Of a stretch of 59,890 nucleotides of DNA, positions 16,428 through 25,238 are shown piece after piece (position 1 is the stretch's first letter; every line of letters starts with the position of its first letter). Under the pieces are notes generated by a model. It did no database searches and was not told the origin of the DNA. It saw only the letters and a list, made by a program, of their open reading frames with translations. Source of the stretch: Streptomyces sp. MMG1533 (GTDB lineage Bacteria; Actinomycetota; Actinomycetes; Streptomycetales; Streptomycetaceae); the NCBI RefSeq assembly GCF_001279775.1, contig NZ_LGDG01000253.1, forward strand, positions 1-59,890, in the 5' to 3' direction. The position numbers were made by a program, and so were the translations under genes.

Positions 16428-17245
16428 GGAATCACGGCCACCGGGCAACCGGCATGGTCCAGCACCGCGTGCGCGGTGGGACCGAGGCCCGCGCCGCCGC
16501 GCCCCACCACGAGCAGCGCGGCGGAGGCGGAGGCCCGCACCAGGGCGGCCGACGGGCTGTTCAGGCGCACGTCTTCGAGAACGCGTACCTGCGGATACTT
16601 CTCCCGCCACGGCCGCAGCACGTCCGACAGGCGCTGGACCTCCTGGTCCTCCAGGGCGCCGCGGTCCTCCTCGGGCATCGAGTACGGCATCAACCGTGCC
16701 GCCGCCGAGGGCAGTTGCCACGCGTGGACGACGTGGAGCCCGCTCTCGTGGGTCCGGGCGGCGTCGAAAGCGAAGTCCACGGCCGCACCCGCGGGAACGT
16801 GCGCGTCGACGCCGAGTGCGACACCGCCGCCGGCCCGCCCGAGGGCGGGCTCCGGCACCAGCACGACAGGTCCGCCGGCCAGGGCCGCGACCCCGTGCGC
16901 CACCGAACCGACGGCCAGTCCCGCGAAGCCCCCCGCGCCGCGCATGCCGAGCACCATCACGTCGGCCCGCGCGCCGAGAGCGAGCAGCGCCGGGACGGTC
17001 GCCCCGGTACCGGCGACGGCTTCGACCCGGAGCTCCGGGTGGCGTTCCACGAGTGCCTTCACGAGCGCGTCGGGTGCGGGCTCTCGGCGGTACGGCCACA
17101 CCGACGCCACGTCCGCCTCGCCCAGTGACGACACATGGACGACCCGGAGCGGCAGCCCGCGCAGCGAGGCCTCACCCACGGCCCAGTCGACCGCGGCACG
17201 ACTGCCGGCGGACCCGTCGACCCCGACAACGATCGGTCGCACCAT
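16424..17245 (-). CDS. Tandem-domain universal stress protein
   Basis: 273 residues. Domain 1 has PIVVGVDGSAGSRAAVDWAV and a full nucleotide pattern GMRGAGGFAGLAVGSVAHGV. Domain 2 is shortened around VVGRGGAGLGPTAHAVLDHAGCPVAVIP, where several residues of the glycine loop are missing. It converges with carbamate kinase and shares the CTAG stop. It diverges from the PNPOx-type gene at 17459, with palindromic sites between. Confidence 0.92.
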   Translation of the reverse strand: MVRPIVVGVDGSAGSRAAVDWAVGEASLRGLPLRVVHVSSLGEADVASVWPYRREPAPDALVKALVERHPELRVEAVAGTGATVPALLALGARADVMVLGMRGAGGFAGLAVGSVAHGVAALAGGPVVLVPEPALGRAGGGVALGVDAHVPAGAAVDFAFDAARTHESGLHVVHAWQLPSAAARLMPYSMPEEDRGALEDQEVQRLSDVLRPWREKYPQVRVLEDVRLNSPSAALVRASASAALLVVGRGGAGLGPTAHAVLDHAGCPVAVIP

Positions 17246-17346
17246 GGCGGTTCCCCTTCCGGCGTGCGGGACTCCTGCCTTTCACCATCCCTCGCCCACC
17301 CGTGCACGGCACAGAGGCCGTACGGACGGGGCGGTACGGCGTGAGC

Positions 17347-17382
17347 GGGGCCGTTCTCCGGCCGGGCAGGGCCCGACGGCCC
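17347..17382. promoter_or_regulatory. Pair of candidate stress-regulon operators
   Basis: GGGGCCGTTCTCCGGCC (from 17347) and GGGCCCGACGGCCC (17369-17382) lie in the divergent gap, 77-112 bp before the PNPOx gene (17459) and 102-137 bp before the USP (17245). Either or both genes may be controlled. Confidence 0.45.
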
Positions 17383-17458
17383 TCACCCCCGGCGCTCCCT
17401 CGATGAAGGATGGACTCTCACCGCAGTTCCGCGGTCCAGGCGAAAGACGGACTGGCTG

Positions 17459-17899
17459 ATGTATGCGAACGACGGTTTCCGCGAACTCGAACGGCAGGAG
17501 TGCCTGCGGCTGTTGGCCAAGGTGCCCGTCGGCCGCATCGTTCACACCCGCCGGGCCCTGCCCGCGGTACTGCCGGTCAACTTCTCTCTGGACCACGACG
17601 GCGCCGTGCTGCTGTGCACCTCCGCGGCCTCCGAGCTGGTGCGGGCGATCGACGGCTCGGTGGTCGCCTTGGAGGCCGACGAGGTGGACGCGGCCGCGCA
17701 CTCCGGCTGGAGCGTCGTCGTCACCGGGGCGGCATCGGTCGTGACCGACCCGACCGAGCACGAGCGGCTGGTCCGGACCGGCCCGCGCTCCTGGGTGCCC
17801 TGGTGGGACGAGGTCTTCGTCCGCATCGAGCCGGAGCTGGTCACCGGGCGCGAACTCGTCGGCGGACACTCCGTCCACGGGGTGGGGATCTCCTCCTGA
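17459..17899 (+). CDS. Pyridoxamine 5'-phosphate oxidase-fold (PNPOx-like) flavin-binding protein
   Basis: 146 residues. The pattern LERQECLRLLAKVPVGRIVHTRRALPAVLPVNFSLD, then VALEADEVDAAAHSGWSVVVTGAASVV and a C-terminal VFVRIEPELVTGREL, is typical of small split-barrel PNPOx-like proteins that bind FMN, F420 or heme. Rv0080 in the DosR regulon is of this type. The enzymatic substrate cannot be inferred. It converges with a paralogue at 17912, with 12 nt between their stops. Confidence 0.85.
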   Translation: MYANDGFRELERQECLRLLAKVPVGRIVHTRRALPAVLPVNFSLDHDGAVLLCTSAASELVRAIDGSVVALEADEVDAAAHSGWSVVVTGAASVVTDPTEHERLVRTGPRSWVPWWDEVFVRIEPELVTGRELVGGHSVHGVGISS

Positions 17900-17911
17900 G
17901 CGCCGACGGTC

Positions 17912-18412
17912 TCAGCCGTCTGCAGGTGCGATGTCGTCGGCAGTGGTGAGCAGGAACCCGGTGACCAGGTCGGGGCGGATGCGGACGGCGTGGTCCATGG
18001 TCTGGTGCACCCACGGACGCAGCATGCCTTGACAGCGGGCCAGGTCGCGCGCGTCGGTCACCAGGTGCGCGTAACCGGTGACCACCACGCTCCAGCCGAG
18101 GTGCGTGTCCGGGTCGATGTCGTCGGCCTCGTAGGCGACGACGACGCCCGGACTGCCTGCCTGGCGGGTGCGCGAGGTCAGGGCCGCGCCCTCGTGGGTG
18201 CGGATGACGATGTCGTCGCCGTCCAGGACGTGGTTGACCGGGCGGACGGTCGGCAGCGCATGCCGGGTGAAGACGATCCTGCCCAGGGACACGCTGCCGA
18301 GCAGCCGCAGCGCCTCACCGCTGTCGAGCTCGACGCGGCGGCGCGGCTCCGCGCAGACCGCAGGGGCGTTGCTGCCTGCCATGACGTGCTTCAGCACGGA
18401 TTCATCACTCAC
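17912..18412 (-). CDS. Pyridoxamine 5'-phosphate oxidase-fold (PNPOx-like) protein
   Basis: 166 residues, same fold as the neighbour at 17459: [62 protein letters not shown] and AVRIRPDLVTGFLL. An N-terminal extension of about 25 residues precedes the domain. GTG start at 18412 with GGAGA 7 nt upstream. The two paralogues are arranged tail to tail. A palindrome GGGCCGTTCGGCCC lies 76 bp upstream of this start. Confidence 0.85.
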   Translation of the reverse strand: MSDESVLKHVMAGSNAPAVCAEPRRRVELDSGEALRLLGSVSLGRIVFTRHALPTVRPVNHVLDGDDIVIRTHEGAALTSRTRQAGSPGVVVAYEADDIDPDTHLGWSVVVTGYAHLVTDARDLARCQGMLRPWVHQTMDHAVRIRPDLVTGFLLTTADDIAPADG

Positions 18413-18487
18413 TGCTGGTTCTCCGGTCGACGGGACGGCGGGACGCCCGGTCAGTCCATTCGAACGGCGCCGGTGAACGCCCCGCTA

Positions 18488-18501
18488 GGGCCGTTCGGCC
18501 C
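18488..18501. promoter_or_regulatory. Candidate stress-regulon operator palindrome
   Basis: GGGCCGTTCGGCCC is palindromic apart from the central TT. It lies 76 bp upstream of the PNPOx-like start at 18412 and downstream of the hydrolase fusion gene. It is one of the clearest members of the set. Confidence 0.55.
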
Positions 18502-18632
18502 CGGCCCGCGACCGGTCGGCCCTGTGCGCGCCTCGCTGCCCCGAAGGGCGACCCGGTGACCCCTGTGCCCGTGCGCGACCTGGATCGCCGCCGAGCTGAC
18601 GCACGCGCGGGAAGGAGAGCCCTGCGTATGCG

Positions 18633-19970
18633 TCACGCCGACCTGTGTGGCGGCAGGGCCGAGTCCGGCCGCGCGAGGTGGGCGGTGAACCAGTCCCGGG
18701 CCAGTTCGGCGACGGTGGCAAGGGCGCCCGGCTCGGGGAAGAGGTGGGTGGCGTCGGGGACGACGGCGAGACGGTGCTCGCAGTGCATCCGGTCGGCGGC
18801 GAGCCGGTTGAGGCTGAGTACCCGGGTGTCACGGCTGCCGACGATGAGCAGGGTCGGAGCCCGTACCCGGGCAAGGGCCGCCGGGTCGGCCAGGTCGGGG
18901 CGGCCGCCCCGGGACACGACGGCCCGGATGTCGTCGTCGGCCGCGGCTTCCAGCGCGGCCCCCGCGCCCGTGCTCGCGCCGAAGTAGCCCACGGGCAGGG
19001 CGGTTTCCCGGCGCAGCCAGTCCGCTGCGGCCCGCAGGCGCCGGGCCAGCAGGAGGATGTCGAAGACGTTGTGCGGGTCGTGCTCCTCGTCCTCGGTGAG
19101 CAGGTCGAGCAGCAGGGTTCCCAGGCCGGCACGGTTGAGGGTCGTGGCGACGTACCTGTTGCGGGGGCTGTGCCGGCCGCTGCCGCTGCCGTGCGCGAAC
19201 GCCACCACGGCCTGGGCCGTGTCGGGGAGCACGAGCCGGGCTGCCAGCCGCACCCGGTCGGCGGGTACCGTGACCTCGCGGTCGGGCAGCGGCCGCTCGG
19301 GATCGGGAGGGTACGAGGGCGCCGCCGCCCTGGTGCGATCGGCGGCCCGGGCCAGCAGCGCGGTGAGCTCGGCGTCACCGGTCTGCGTGAAGTCGTGGTA
19401 CCAGGCGCCGACGGAGCCGAAGTGGCGGCGGACCTGCAGACAGACGACCTGGTCGGCCACGGCGTGCAGGGTCGGCAGAGTCCGTTCCGGCCCGACCGGA
19501 ACGGCAAGGACGATCCGGGCCGCACCCCGGTTCCGTACGACCCGGCAGGCGGCCTGGGCGGTGGCGCCGGTGGCCAGCCCGTCGTCCACGACCACCACGG
19601 TCCGCCCCGTCAGGGGCACGGGTGCCCGCCCGGCACGGTAGCGGCGTATGCGCCGTTCCAGTTCGGCCCGCTCGGCCTGCTCGACGGTCTCCTGATCGGC
19701 TTCGTCCAACCGGGCCTCGCCGATCACGTCCTGGTTGAGGACGCGTACGCCCTGCTCGCCGATCGCGCCGAACGCCAGCTCCGGCTGCCACGGCACGCCC
19801 AGCTTGCGCACCACGAGCACGTCCAGCGGCGCGTCGAGGCCCCGGGCCACTTCGTACGCCACCGGCACCCCGCCCCGTGGCAGCCCGACCACCACCACGT
19901 TCTCGCCCCGGAGGTGCTCCAGCCGCCGGGCCAGGTGGCGCCCGGCGTCCCTACGGTCCTCGAAGCGCAT
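18633..19970 (-). CDS. Phosphoribosyltransferase-dienelactone hydrolase fusion (Rv0571c-like)
   Basis: About 445 residues with two parts. Residues 1-210 are a phosphoribosyltransferase fold with VVVVGLPRGGVPVAYEVA and the PRPP loop VVVVDDGLATGAT (125-137). From about 235 on is an alpha/beta hydrolase with VVAFAHGSGSGRHSPRN, nucleophile region VGYFGASTGAGAALEAA (Ser), TLLIVGSRDTRVL and a His in VPDATHLFPEPG. Length and domain order match Rv0571c, a DosR-regulon protein. The ATG at 19970 has GGAGG 6 nt upstream. Reaction unknown. It stands alone between a hairpin at 20092 and the PNPOx region. Confidence 0.9.
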   Translation of the reverse strand: MRFEDRRDAGRHLARRLEHLRGENVVVVGLPRGGVPVAYEVARGLDAPLDVLVVRKLGVPWQPELAFGAIGEQGVRVLNQDVIGEARLDEADQETVEQAERAELERRIRRYRAGRAPVPLTGRTVVVVDDGLATGATAQAACRVVRNRGAARIVLAVPVGPERTLPTLHAVADQVVCLQVRRHFGSVGAWYHDFTQTGDAELTALLARAADRTRAAAPSYPPDPERPLPDREVTVPADRVRLAARLVLPDTAQAVVAFAHGSGSGRHSPRNRYVATTLNRAGLGTLLLDLLTEDEEHDPHNVFDILLLARRLRAAADWLRRETALPVGYFGASTGAGAALEAAADDDIRAVVSRGGRPDLADPAALARVRAPTLLIVGSRDTRVLSLNRLAADRMHCEHRLAVVPDATHLFPEPGALATVAELARDWFTAHLARPDSALPPHRSA

Positions 19971-20091
19971 GCGCCACCTCCCTGCGCGCACGTGCCTGCT
20001 GCTCGGAGCGGCAAGCCGTGCTCTCTTCCATTGGAACGCGCTCCGGGCCGGTCCTGCACGGGCAAGCGGGCGAACCGGCATGGGCAATGTG

Positions 20092-20110
20092 CCGGGGCGA
20101 CGAGCCCCGG
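20092..20110. terminator. Short GC hairpin after the Rv1733c-like gene
   Basis: CCGGGGC-GACGA-GCCCCGG, a 7-bp perfect stem without a T-run. It lies 40 nt past the stop of the minus-strand gene at 20150 and 122 nt before the next start, so termination is the simplest reading. Confidence 0.5.
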
Positions 20111-20149
20111 CGGCGCCGACAGCCTCGAGGCGCAGGGCCCGACCGGGCG

Positions 20150-20731
20150 TCAACCGGTCTTGTGACCCCACTGCGGGCCCACCAGATCCCACTCCTTGCC
20201 CCACCCGTCGATGCGCCGCTGGTCGAGCCGCCACCGTGCGAGGGTCCCCGCGCCGAAAGCGGTGCCGGCGAGGGCGAGGGCGGCCGCGATGCCGAGGAGA
20301 CTCGCCTCGAGAGCCGCCTCCGTCGGACTCGGCGGCTCGGCGACGAATTCGCCCCGGTCGTTCTGCCAGACCACGATCCTGGATCCGGCCTTCAGGTCGG
20401 TGTCCACCAGGGTCGTCCCGGTACGCGTGGAACCGTCGGAGGCCGTCCAGCGGACCTTCGCCATGGCCCGGCCAACCGATGCCCGGGCCGCGGAACCCGA
20501 CTGCGGGACATCGTCGAGAAGCACGGCCCGCACGGAGTGCCGGTCGGCGCGCTGTCGGGCGAACACGCCTTCGGCGGCATGCGCCGCCAGAAAGCCGGCG
20601 AATGTGCCGCCCACTACGATGATCGCCCACACGACCAGCACGATCCAGGCCTCGATCATGTCGTCGCGCCGCCGCAACGGGTTGCTCCGCCATCGCCACA
20701 GCGGCTTCTTCGCGCGCTTGCCACCGCTCAT
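20150..20731 (-). CDS. Rv1733c-like two-pass membrane protein
   Basis: About 193 residues. A basic N-terminus (SGGKRAKKPLWRWRSNPLRRRDD) precedes a membrane segment at 26-49 (IEAWIVLVVWAIIVVGGTFA). An extracytoplasmic domain follows with VRAVLLDDVP, VRWTASDGSTRTGTTLVD and GSRIVVWQNDRGEFVAEPP. A second membrane segment is at about 144-165. This layout is that of Rv1733c, a DosR-regulon antigen, and its many Streptomyces relatives. Function unknown. GGAGG lies upstream of the ATG at 20731. It diverges from the nitroreductase at 20954 across a gap with two candidate operators. Confidence 0.85.
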   Translation of the reverse strand: MSGGKRAKKPLWRWRSNPLRRRDDMIEAWIVLVVWAIIVVGGTFAGFLAAHAAEGVFARQRADRHSVRAVLLDDVPQSGSAARASVGRAMAKVRWTASDGSTRTGTTLVDTDLKAGSRIVVWQNDRGEFVAEPPSPTEAALEASLLGIAAALALAGTAFGAGTLARWRLDQRRIDGWGKEWDLVGPQWGHKTG

Positions 20732-20841
20732 CGGTCCGCACCTCCTCCTGGTCGTCGTGACACTTCCGACGGTGACGGCCGACAGCGCGCTGCGACATGG
20801 GCCGACCAGGACGGCATCGGGGGCCACTTGTCCGGAAGGAC

Positions 20842-20877
20842 GGGGCAGACCGGCCCCGGAGGGGGACCGTCGACCCC
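20842..20877. promoter_or_regulatory. Two adjacent candidate operators between Rv1733c-like and nitroreductase genes
   Basis: GGGGCAGACCGGCCCC (20842-20857) and GGGGACCGTCGACCCC (20862-20877) are spaced 20 bp start to start, about two helical turns. They sit 77-112 bp from the nitroreductase start and 111-146 bp from the divergent gene, so could control both. Confidence 0.5.
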
Positions 20878-20953
20878 TCAACACGCCGAGGCCGAGAGCC
20901 CATGCTCGAAGGACGCCACCAGCCGTCCGGTGCCGGCGTGCGAGGAGGGCATC

Positions 20954-21958
20954 ATGAACAGCACATCCCTTGACGCCGCGATCCTGGAGAGTTGTGTCTC
21001 GGCCGCCGTCGCCGCGCCCTCGATCCACAACGCCCAGCCGTGGCGCTTCCGTCTGGAGGCCGAAACCGGCACCCTCCAGGTGCGCGTCGCTCCGGTCCGA
21101 GGCCTGCGGTACACGGACCCGACCGCCCGCGCGCTGCACCTCTCGGTGGGGGCGTGTGTCCTCAACCTCCGCGTGGCGCTCGCCCACTTCGGCCTGCGGG
21201 CCGAGACACACCTCCTGCCCTGTCCACAGGATCCCGGCCTGTTCGCCACCGTGCACCCTGCCGAGCACCCGTACGGGCCTCGGGAACAGCCGTATGCCGG
21301 CCTCTACGAGGCGATCCGGCGCAGGCACAGCAGTCGACTGCCGTTCTCGGACAGACCACTGCCTGCGCACGTGCGTGAGCAACTCGTCGCGGCGGCCCGC
21401 TCGGACGGCGCGTGGCTCGGTTTCCCCGAGACTGCCGAGACGCGCCGTCTCCTGCGGCTGACTGCAGAGGCGGAGCAACGCAACCGCCTCGACGCCGACC
21501 GCGCGACGGAGAGCCGCCGCTGGGTGCACCAGGAGCTGGGCCCGGCCCCCGACAGGGGACTCCCACGGGCCGCGCTCGGCCCCCAGGACGCCCGCGAGTA
21601 CTTGCCCCTGCGTGATTTCACCGCACAGCGGCATGCCGAGCTGCTCCCCGCCCAGCCGTTCGAGGCGGCCCCGGTCGTCGCTGTGCTGAACACCGAGCAC
21701 GACCGCCGGACCGACTGGCTGGGCGCCGGCCAGGCACTCCAGCACGTCTGGCTCGTCGCCACCGCCCACGGCCTGCGCGCGTCCCTGCTGCACCAGGCGC
21801 TGGAGTGGCCCGACCTGCGCCGCTCCCTGAACCCCGACCACACCGGCCATGCGCAGATACTCATCCGCCTCGGCTACGGCCCGGAAGGCGCCGCCTCCCC
21901 GCGTCGCGCCCAGTCCCTGGAACTCGATACGGAGCCGCGGCCCCGGCGCTCCCGGTGA
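20954..21958 (+). CDS. Acg-family nitroreductase-like flavoprotein
   Basis: 334 residues, as in Acg (Rv2032) and Rv3131, DosR-regulon members. The FMN-contact motif APSIHNAQPWRF is at 21-32. Later family segments are RALHLSVGACVLNLRVAL, IRRRHSSRLPFSDRPLP, APVVAVLNTEHDRRTDWLGAGQALQHVWLVATAHGL and ILIRLGYGPEG. Acg proteins bind FMN in an occluded pocket and may store flavin rather than reduce nitro compounds. GAGGAGGG precedes the ATG. A 5'-truncated paralogue lies at 24292. The following gap 21959-22283 holds two palindromes and nothing else recognised. Confidence 0.92.
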   Translation: MNSTSLDAAILESCVSAAVAAPSIHNAQPWRFRLEAETGTLQVRVAPVRGLRYTDPTARALHLSVGACVLNLRVALAHFGLRAETHLLPCPQDPGLFATVHPAEHPYGPREQPYAGLYEAIRRRHSSRLPFSDRPLPAHVREQLVAAARSDGAWLGFPETAETRRLLRLTAEAEQRNRLDADRATESRRWVHQELGPAPDRGLPRAALGPQDAREYLPLRDFTAQRHAELLPAQPFEAAPVVAVLNTEHDRRTDWLGAGQALQHVWLVATAHGLRASLLHQALEWPDLRRSLNPDHTGHAQILIRLGYGPEGAASPRRAQSLELDTEPRPRRSR

Positions 21959-22161
21959 GGCGGGAGAACGAGGGGAGCGGGGCCGTCACGGTGGAGTAGC
22001 CCGCCGTCGCGCCCGACACAAGCGTTCTTCTCCGGCCGACGGAGGCACCGCAGGTCACCGTGGCGTACCTCGTCGGTGTTGCCGTCGACCTCCTGACCGT
22101 CCGTCACCGAGCCGACCCTTGCCGTCCGTCCATCCCCACCTGCCTCGACCCTGTCGGGTCG

Positions 22162-22199
22162 GGGACCGAACGGCCCTGAGGCAAGGGGCCGTTCGGCGC
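22162..22199. promoter_or_regulatory. Pair of candidate stress-regulon operators
   Basis: GGGACCGAACGGCCC (22162-22176) and GGGGCCGTTCGGCGC (22185-22199) lie 85-122 bp upstream of the USP start at 22284. The two cores are nearly reverse complements, so the whole block is also a larger dyad. Confidence 0.55.
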
Positions 22200-22283
22200 G
22201 CCGAAGGGTTCTCGCGGACCCTGCCCCGGGCGGGTGGAGAGGACGAGCATCGTCTGCGGAGCCGCCAGAAGGGAAGCAGGACA

Positions 22284-23117
22284 ATGACACACCAACACGT
22301 GGTCGTCGGAATGGACGGTTCACTGGTCGCGGTGCGTGCGCTGGACTGGGCCGCGGACGAGGCGGCGCGTCGCGGGGCCGGCCTGCGCGTCGTGTACGCC
22401 GTGCCCGACCGGGACGAGGCCGGGCCGGTACTCGCGTCCGCCGTCGCACGGGTCGCCGAGCGTCATCCCGGCCTGCCGGTGGTGACCGCGGCCGCGGAGG
22501 GCGGCGCCGTACGGGCGCTGGAGCGCGAGAGCGAGGACGCGGTGCTCACCGTCGTGGGGACCCGGGGGTTCGGCGGGCTCACGGGCCTGCTGTTCGGCTC
22601 GGTGAGCCTGCGACTGGCCGCGCACCTGCACGGCCCGCTGCTGGTGGTACGGGGCGGCAACCGGTGTGACGGGGGAGACCGTGACGTGCTGCTCGGCCTG
22701 GAGAACGAGTGGGACGCGGACGCGGCGGCCTACGCCTTCGAGGAGGCGGAGCGGCGCGGTGCGCGACTGCGGGTCCTGCACTCCTGGACCCACCGGCACA
22801 TCACCCCGGAACTGCCCTCGCTGGTACCGGCCACGAGCCCCGGCCAGGAGCAACTGGCCCAAGAGGAGCGGGACGAGGAGGCCGTGCCGCGCTTCACCAT
22901 GGCCCGACTGCGGGAGCAGCACCCCGAGGTCGGCGTCGAGAGCCGCACCGTGCGCACCGCCCCCGCACACGCGCTCCTGGAGGCGACGCGCGAGGCCGCC
23001 GTCGTGGTCATCGGCGCCCACCGCCGCACCAGCCGGCTCGGTCCGCAGCTGGGCCCGGTCGCGCACACGCTGCTGCACCGCTCGCACTGCCCGGTCCTCG
23101 TCGTGCCCGCCGCCTGA
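22284..23117 (+). CDS. Tandem-domain universal stress protein
   Basis: 277 residues. Domain 1: HVVVGMDGSLVAVRALDWAADEAARRG with GTRGFGGLTGLLFGSVSLRLAAH, a complete nucleotide pattern. Domain 1 is shorter than in the other paralogues, since its first linker is trimmed to PDRDEAGPVLASAVA. Domain 2 ends GAHRRTSRLGPQLGPVAHTLLHRSHCPVLVVPAA and is degenerate. The ATG at 22284 has GAAGGGAAG upstream. A second USP gene follows in the same direction after 256 bp with its own palindromes. Confidence 0.92.
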   Translation: MTHQHVVVGMDGSLVAVRALDWAADEAARRGAGLRVVYAVPDRDEAGPVLASAVARVAERHPGLPVVTAAAEGGAVRALERESEDAVLTVVGTRGFGGLTGLLFGSVSLRLAAHLHGPLLVVRGGNRCDGGDRDVLLGLENEWDADAAAYAFEEAERRGARLRVLHSWTHRHITPELPSLVPATSPGQEQLAQEERDEEAVPRFTMARLREQHPEVGVESRTVRTAPAHALLEATREAAVVVIGAHRRTSRLGPQLGPVAHTLLHRSHCPVLVVPAA

Positions 23118-23251
23118 CGCACCCCGCTCCGACGGGGACCACGCATCGGCGGCTGCGCTGCGCTCCGCGCACGAGTGGCCGACTCGCCGAGATCGGCCAC
23201 CATGACGGCGAACGGCTTCGCGGGGTTGCTCCTGCCGACAGGCGTCGGCAT

Positions 23252-23285
23252 GGGACGAACGTCCCCGGCGAGGGCCGAACCGCCC
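23252..23285. promoter_or_regulatory. Pair of candidate stress-regulon operators
   Basis: GGGACGAACGTCCC (23252-23265), a dyad with an A/A centre, and GGGCCGAACCGCCC (23272-23285) are spaced 20 bp apart, 89-122 bp upstream of the USP start at 23374. The first has the GGGAC..GTCCC ends of the mycobacterial DosR box. Confidence 0.6.
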
Positions 23286-23373
23286 CTCGTGGCGCCGGGC
23301 CGCAGGTGGGACGGTGACGGTGGGCGCTTGCGCCGAAACCAACACCGCACTCCGACGAAAGGCGGTGGGGACG

Positions 23374-24249
23374 ATGCAGCTTCCCCTGGTCGTAGGTGTC
23401 GACGGGTCGGATGCGAGTCTCCAGGCGGTCGACTGGGCGGTGGACGAGGCGGCCCGGCGCGGTCTGCCGCTGCGGCTGGTGCACGGGTCCCGCTGGGAGC
23501 GCTACGACGGAGCGGCACCCTGGACCGGCGTAGAACGTCCGTCCGAACGGATGCCGGCGGAACACGTCGTGGCGTCCGCGGCAGAGCGTGCCGGACGGCG
23601 CAACCCCGAGGTGAAGGTCTCCACCGAGATCGTCCCCGAGGAAGCGGCGTCCGCTCTCCTGCACGAGGGCGACAACGCCTCCGTCCTGGTGACGGGATCG
23701 CGTGGCCGCGGTGAGCTGAAGGGACTGTTGCTCGGCTCGGTCGGCCTGGCCGTGGCGGCCCGCGCGCACTGTCCGGTGATCGTGGTCCGCGGTGACAAGG
23801 CCGGCCTGGCCGGCACCCACGGGCGGATCCTGCTGGGTGCCGGGGAGCCCGCCACGGGCGGCGAGGCGGTGCGGTTCGCCTTCCGCGAGGCCGAGGCACG
23901 CGGATGCGCCCTCGACGTCGTACGGACCTGGCGCTGCCCCGCCCACGAGAGCACCGACCGTCCCGCGCAGGCCGGGGACCCGGCGCACGATCACGAGGAG
24001 CGGGCGTCCGCCCTGCTCGACGCGCTGCTCCACGACGCGATGGCCGACCACCCCGGTGTCCGCGTGCACCGCACGACGGTCGAAGGAACGGCCCGCAAGG
24101 TGCTCCTGAACCGCTCGGCCGCCGCCGACCTCGTGATCGTCGGGGCGCGGCGCAGGCAGGGCCGCTTCGGGCTCCAGCTCGGCCTGGTGAGCCACACGCT
24201 GCTGCACCACGCGGACTGCCCGGTGGCAGTCGTGCCGGTGCCGGTGTGA
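23374..24249 (+). CDS. Tandem-domain universal stress protein
   Basis: 291 residues. Domain 1: LPLVVGVDGSDASLQAVDWAVDEAARRG, with GSRGRGELKGLLLGSVGLAVAARAHCPVIVV complete. Domain 2: GARRRQGRFGLQLGLVSHTLLHHADCPVAVVPVPV, degenerate. It aligns along its length with the USP at 2068 (shared HxSxWERYxGxA, ALLHEGxNASVLV, TVEGxxxxVL segments), so the two are likely duplicates at opposite ends of the island. Immediately downstream lies a truncated nitroreductase remnant. Confidence 0.92.
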   Translation: MQLPLVVGVDGSDASLQAVDWAVDEAARRGLPLRLVHGSRWERYDGAAPWTGVERPSERMPAEHVVASAAERAGRRNPEVKVSTEIVPEEAASALLHEGDNASVLVTGSRGRGELKGLLLGSVGLAVAARAHCPVIVVRGDKAGLAGTHGRILLGAGEPATGGEAVRFAFREAEARGCALDVVRTWRCPAHESTDRPAQAGDPAHDHEERASALLDALLHDAMADHPGVRVHRTTVEGTARKVLLNRSAAADLVIVGARRRQGRFGLQLGLVSHTLLHHADCPVAVVPVPV

Positions 24250-24291
24250 GACCCGGCCGGTGTGTGACCGGCCCGCCCGCCCACGCGCGCG

Positions 24292-24786
24292 GTGCCGGGC
24301 AGGGGCCGCCACCGGACCGATCCGGAACACGTCGCCGAGCAGGCCCGCTGGACCTGGCGGCTCGCTCGGCGGCAGACCGACGGGGTTCCCGTCGACGCCG
24401 ACGTCACGCATCCGGACAGCACGCCGTTCGCCGGACGGGACTACGCAGGCCTCACCCGCATGTTCCCGTCACCGCCCAGGCGATGGCCGGCGCGGACCGG
24501 CCTGGCCCTCGTGCTGAGCACGGAGCGCGACAGCCGGTCCGACTGGCTGCGGAGCGGCCAGGCTCTCGAGCGGATCCTGTTGCACGCGGCGTCCCACGGG
24601 GTCATGGCGGCCTTCCACACCCAACCCCTCGAAGTCCCGCAACTACGGGCACAGATGCGCAGGACACTGAGCGCGGGGGAGTTCCCGCAGATGATCCTTC
24701 GTCTCGGGTACCCGCCCTGCGTCCGAGTCCTGCCCCGGCGCCCGGTGGCGGAGGTGCTCACGGCGAGCGACTACCGAACCTCCTGA
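24292..24786 (+). pseudogene. 5'-truncated Acg-type nitroreductase remnant
   Basis: An open frame that encodes only the C-terminal half of an Acg nitroreductase: DPEHVAEQARWTWR, then LALVLSTERDSRSDWLRSGQALERILLHAASHGVMAAF and MILRLGYPPC..PRRPVAEVL. The N-terminal FMN-contact half (SIHNAQPW) is missing and the frame begins right after the preceding USP stop. The intact paralogue at 20954 has the same C-terminal layout. A GTG at 24292 exists but has no convincing ribosome site. Most likely a deletion derivative. Confidence 0.7.
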
Positions 24787-24832
24787 ACCGCGGCGCGGCC
24801 GAGCGCGTGCAGAGCCGATCGACGAGCGCAAC

Positions 24833-24848
24833 GGGGCCGTTCGGCCCC
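24833..24848. promoter_or_regulatory. Orphan candidate stress-regulon operator
   Basis: GGGGCCGTTCGGCCCC is palindromic apart from the central TT, the cleanest copy in the window. It lies between two decayed genes and about 490 bp from any intact start, so it probably outlived the gene it served. Confidence 0.5.
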
Positions 24849-24964
24849 TGGCACGGGCGCCCGACGAGCGGCAGCGTGAAAGCCGGTCCGCGCGGTACCG
24901 ACAGACGGCGGCCGGCACCGCGTGGACGGGCCTGTGCGCATCGAAGCGTGCCGCCGAGCGTGAG

Positions 24965-25137
24965 GACCGCTGCTTGCTGAAGGCCTCCTGCGCGATGGGG
25001 ACGTAGAGCGGCCGGCCGGCCCAGGAGTGGAAGAGGAGCACGGGCACGTGCCGTTCCACGGCCTCGCCGGCGGCCCACCCCGCGGCCGTCACGCTCGCGG
25101 GAGAGCCGTCGAGTCCGACGACTGTCGGCCCGGTCAT
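24965..25137 (-). pseudogene. Universal stress protein N-terminal remnant
   Basis: Reads TGPTVVGLDGSPASVTAAGWAAGEAVERHVPVLLFHSW and then PLYVPIAQEAFSKQ, the start of a USP domain. After about 55 residues the frame turns into Arg/Ser-rich sequence with no Usp features. The nucleotide loop and all of domain 2 are missing. It is divergent from the USP at 25335. Confidence 0.7.
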
Positions 25138-25238
25138 GGCGCACCCTCGTGTCGGCGCGACGGATGAAGGTCAGGCCGCAGTCGCGCGTACGCATCCTTT
25201 CCCGCCTCCGGCGTGGCCGCCGTACGACGCCCGGGGAG

